A stretch of DNA of 50,891 nucleotides, taken from positions 1 through 50,891 of the IMG/VR virus record IMGVR_UViG_3300009553_000030; one strand, written 5' to 3'. A program made the translations under genes and the position numbers. Positions 48,450 through 50,891 of this stretch are shown here, piece by piece (the stretch's first letter is position 1; each line of letters starts with the position of its first letter). This DNA comes from a virus. Below the pieces are notes generated by a model. The model searched no databases. It was not told the DNA's origin and saw only the letters and a list, made by a program, of their open reading frames with translations.

Positions 48450-48988
48450 TGCTCCGGACCTCGACCATCGTCATCAATCAGTCGATCGCCGGCAACCCAA
48501 GCCGGGACAATGGCGGCATCTTCACGCTCAAGGAAATGCCAGCGGAACAGGCGTCCGATTGGTTCTTGCGGGCGATGCAATTCCTGGTGCGATCGGGCAT
48601 GGACGTGCCGCCGCACATTTTCGAGGCGGGGCCAGCCGGGTTCTTCGCCATCGGCATCGGAACCGCGTTAGCGGGGTTGGCCAAGTCGCCATTCCACGAG
48701 GTCAAGCCGCTTCTGGACGAATTGAAGGCGTGCGTCGAAACCTACCTTCCGCCCGGTGGCACACAGGAATTGCGACAGTGGGCCGTGATCAGTTCGCAAA
48801 TCCAGGAAGCGACCACGATCTTCCGCCTTTATGAGGAGGTGGTTTCCCTCATGCTGGGTTTTTCGCTGGCCGCCGAGTTCTCGATCTGGAAGGAGCGGAT
48901 AGCGACGATGATGGCCGAGTTTATGCGGAATACCGAAACATCGACGGGCGACTTGCCGTTGTCATCGGAAGCCGGCTTGCCTCACTGA
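48449..48988 (+). CDS. Tail assembly chaperone (gpG-like)
   Basis: The ATG at 48449 gives 179 residues (a longer frame exists but overlaps the tube gene). It begins MLRTSTIVINQSIAGNPSRD, then GGIFTLKEMPAEQASDWFLR and LAKSPFHEVKPLLDELKACV. It lies between the tube and tape measure genes, the place of the lambda G/GT pair. A G GGT TTT heptamer at 48856-48862 lies near its end, and a second, start-less frame follows (next feature). Confidence 0.85.
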   Translation: MLRTSTIVINQSIAGNPSRDNGGIFTLKEMPAEQASDWFLRAMQFLVRSGMDVPPHIFEAGPAGFFAIGIGTALAGLAKSPFHEVKPLLDELKACVETYLPPGGTQELRQWAVISSQIQEATTIFRLYEEVVSLMLGFSLAAEFSIWKERIATMMAEFMRNTETSTGDLPLSSEAGLPH

Positions 48989-49092
48989 TCGAACTGCAAA
49001 CAGTCTACGGGCTGCGCGACCTGTATGGCATGCTGGAGGTTCTTGCGGTGGACCGACACAATGAGCGCGTGGCCATGAAACGGGAGGACTGA
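48860..49092 (+). CDS. Frameshift extension of the tail chaperone (gpGT-like)
   Basis: The -1 frame is open from 48835 to the TGA at 49090-49092. It has no ATG, GTG or TTG before 49030, so it needs a ribosomal -1 shift. The perfect heptamer G GGT TTT (48856-48862, zero-frame codons GGT TTT) lies at its beginning. The product would continue FAGRRVLDLEGADSDDDG and end LRDLYGMLEVLAVDRHNERV plus AMKRED, a sequence type I recall from such chaperone extensions. The fused protein would have about 214 residues and bind the tape measure. Confidence 0.75.
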
Positions 49093-49096
49093 GGCA

Positions 49097-50891
49097 GTGC
49101 CGACCGTGATCGATTCTCTTGTCGTCAGCCTCGGCCTCGACGCATCGCAGTTTACCGCTGGCCAGAAAACCGCGATCGAGAGCCTACGTCAGACTGAAGG
49201 TGCAGCCGCGCGCACGGCCAAGTCCTTGCAGTCCGATGGCGCGAAGGCGGCAGAGTTCTTCTCATCGATCAAAACGCAGGCGTTAAGTCTGTTCGCTGTC
49301 CTGATGGGCGGCAAGGGCGTTGTCTCAGTCGTTGGCGACATGACGCGCGGCCTCGCGGAGTTCGGTCGCACCGTAGGCATGATCGGTTCCGATCCGCAGA
49401 TGATCCAGGCCTTCGAGGCTGCCATCGCGCGCATGGGCGGCACGATCGGCAATGCCCACACGTCGCTGCTTGGCCTGGCCAAGGCACGGCAAGAATGGAT
49501 CACGATGGGCCAGGGCGCCTCGAGCGCTGCCTTCATGGGCATGGTGGGGGCGGCGCCGACTGACGACCCCATAACGATCATGGGCAAGTTCTCGGCCTAC
49601 ATAAAAGCCAACATCGGGCGGCCCGGCGCGGAGTCGGACATCCGCCAAAAGGGCGAAGGCATCGGGATCGACTTCAACACGATCACGGCCATGATCCAGA
49701 TGGCCAGGACTTCGAACTTCAACGCCGAGATGCAACGATCCTTCGAACTCAACGCGGTTGCGTCAAAACAACAGATCGAGGCGGCGACGCGATTCCAGAC
49801 TGCCACCACGGCATTTCAACAGGCGATCGAAGGGTTCGTGCGAGCGCTGATCCCGTGGGAGGCGATGGCTAAGGCGATCGAGGAACTGACCGATCGCATC
49901 ATCCATCCCGAGAAAAACCAGGCCGAGGTTGATCGTCTCAAGGCCGAACTGACAAGGCGAGGTCATCCGTTCGGGGATCGGAAAGAAGAGATCATCCCCG
50001 GCGCGCGGGAGTGGATCGACAGGCAATGGCAAAGGTGGTTCGGGGGCGGCGAGAAGAAACCGCTACCGGGACCGCGCGCCAGTGCCGAACCTGCAGCACC
50101 CTATCAGGCTGGCGACATTCTCAACCGCATGGGCATTTCGCAGGGCCAATACGACACGACCAAAAACGCCATCGCGCAAATTGAGCGAGCCAGTTACGGC
50201 CAGATGGGCGGCTCAAGTGGACGCTTCGCCGGTCGATACCAGATGGGTGCCGCGGAGATACGCGAGACGGCGCAACGCCTCGGAGAACCCGCCCCCACAC
50301 AGGCGCAATTCCTCGCCGATCCCGCCATGCAAGAGCGTTTCATGGAGGCATACACGGCGGGGCACCATGAACAACTGATGGCGCAGAGTGCCCGCTACCG
50401 CGCCATGTCGCCGAATGAACGTCTCGCGGTTCTGGGGTATGCCCACAATCAAGGCGTTGGCGGCGCGTCGCGCTGGCTGGAAACGGGCGTCGCCGGAAGG
50501 GATGCGTTCAACACAAGCGGCACTGCATATTCCGATGCGATCCGGTCACGTCTGAACAGTCCCGGCATGGCCAGTCGGGCCTACGATAGCGTCGTGGACA
50601 AAGCCAGAGAGGCGCGTCGTGCGCTGCTGCGAGCACAGGGACTTGATCCCGACGCCCCCGGCGCCGGCTACAAAACCCTCTCCCGCGATCAACTGGAACT
50701 GCCGCCCGGTGCCGTCACGCCTGGACAGGTGCGTCCGCTCAACCCGAACGCAGGCCCGCGCGTGTCAAACGACAATTCGACCGCCGTGCAAATCGACAGC
50801 CTCAACGTGCATACGCAGGCGACAGACGCGAAGGGCATCTCTCGGGACATCAACCGCACGCTGTCCGATGAAATCGCCGCGCAGTCAGCCC
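49097..50891 (+). CDS. Tape measure protein with transglycosylase-like domain, 3'-truncated
   Basis: The GTG at 49097 follows GGAGGA and gives 598 visible residues before the window ends. The first 280 residues are the helical tape (DSLVVSLGLDASQFTAGQKT, then a membrane-like stretch near 60-75). Residues about 350-490 resemble a muralytic domain: GGSSGRFAGRYQMGAAEIRE and LAVLGYAHNQGVGGASRWLE, similar to lytic transglycosylase domains fused to tape measures. No other cell-wall enzyme was found in the window. The frame is in register with the first gene of the window if the genome is circular. Confidence 0.85.
   Translation, partial: MPTVIDSLVVSLGLDASQFTAGQKTAIESLRQTEGAAARTAKSLQSDGAKAAEFFSSIKTQALSLFAVLMGGKGVVSVVGDMTRGLAEFGRTVGMIGSDPQMIQAFEAAIARMGGTIGNAHTSLLGLAKARQEWITMGQGASSAAFMGMVGAAPTDDPITIMGKFSAYIKANIGRPGAESDIRQKGEGIGIDFNTITAMIQMARTSNFNAEMQRSFELNAVASKQQIEAATRFQTATTAFQQAIEGFVRALIPWEAMAKAIEELTDRIIHPEKNQAEVDRLKAELTRRGHPFGDRKEEIIPGAREWIDRQWQRWFGGGEKKPLPGPRASAEPAAPYQAGDILNRMGISQGQYDTTKNAIAQIERASYGQMGGSSGRFAGRYQMGAAEIRETAQRLGEPAPTQAQFLADPAMQERFMEAYTAGHHEQLMAQSARYRAMSPNERLAVLGYAHNQGVGGASRWLETGVAGRDAFNTSGTAYSDAIRSRLNSPGMASRAYDSVVDKAREARRALLRAQGLDPDAPGAGYKTLSRDQLELPPGAVTPGQVRPLNPNAGPRVSNDNSTAVQIDSLNVHTQATDAKGISRDINRTLSDEIAAQSA

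Overview
The window holds essentially the whole genome of a contractile-tailed (myovirus) bacteriophage, apparently opened inside the tail module. The last gene, a tape measure protein, runs off the right end. The first gene, a baseplate protein, runs in from the left end. The two edges are in the same reading frame, which fits a circularly permuted genome of about 51 kb. The DNA is GC-rich with strong G/C preference at third codon positions. A GcrA-type cell-cycle regulator, a DUF3309-type membrane peptide, IGHN motifs and a PEP-CTERM-like protein point to an alphaproteobacterial host. The genus cannot be fixed from the sequence. I saw no integrase, DNA polymerase, tRNA gene, CRISPR array or free endolysin.

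Layout. (1) 1-13748 (+) is the distal tail module. It holds a Dit-like baseplate protein, a Pam3 gp18-type plug, an inserted set of collagen-like and adhesin genes, the hub, spike, gp25-like wedge, baseplate J, DUF2612 protein, fibres and lectin-like proteins, then small membrane/coiled-coil genes and a PhoB-type winged-helix protein. A rho-independent terminator at 13771-13800 closes it. (2) 19090-13852 (-) is an early operon with a DnaQ-like exonuclease, a 721-residue recombination-type protein and small proteins. (3) 19173-20725 (+) carries a Cro-like regulator, an Rmf/CrpP-like protein and a RusA resolvase. (4) 28420-20682 (-) is a second early operon with ribbon-helix-helix and GIY-YIG proteins, an ASCH protein, a replication-type protein, an SNF2-like helicase, two orphan DNA methyltransferases and a PEP-CTERM-like protein. 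(5) 28553-31527 (+) is a chain of small accessory genes plus a SLOG-domain protein. (6) 31985-50891 (+) is the GcrA-like regulator, the terminases, portal, head, neck, sheath, tube, chaperones and tape measure. It is interrupted by a leftward three-gene cassette (36648-37421) and by two homing endonucleases (38276-38902 and 47455-48012).

How it fits together. Nearly all genes are packed with ATGA, GTGA or TGATG stop/start overlaps, so each block is probably translated as a coupled unit. Replication must rely on the host replisome. The early region supplies recombination, nuclease, helicase and methylation functions.

The most striking unexplained signal is in operon 4. Eight proteins from unrelated families all end in a short tail of the form G-[LMV]-F-G followed by two to four residues. 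This looks like a shared docking motif. Other notable signals are a domain of about 60 residues present six times in four different virion proteins, collagen-like repeats at three virion positions including the neck, a clear G GGT TTT -1 frameshift site in the tail chaperone gene, and an IGHN motif shared by the major capsid protein and an early protein.
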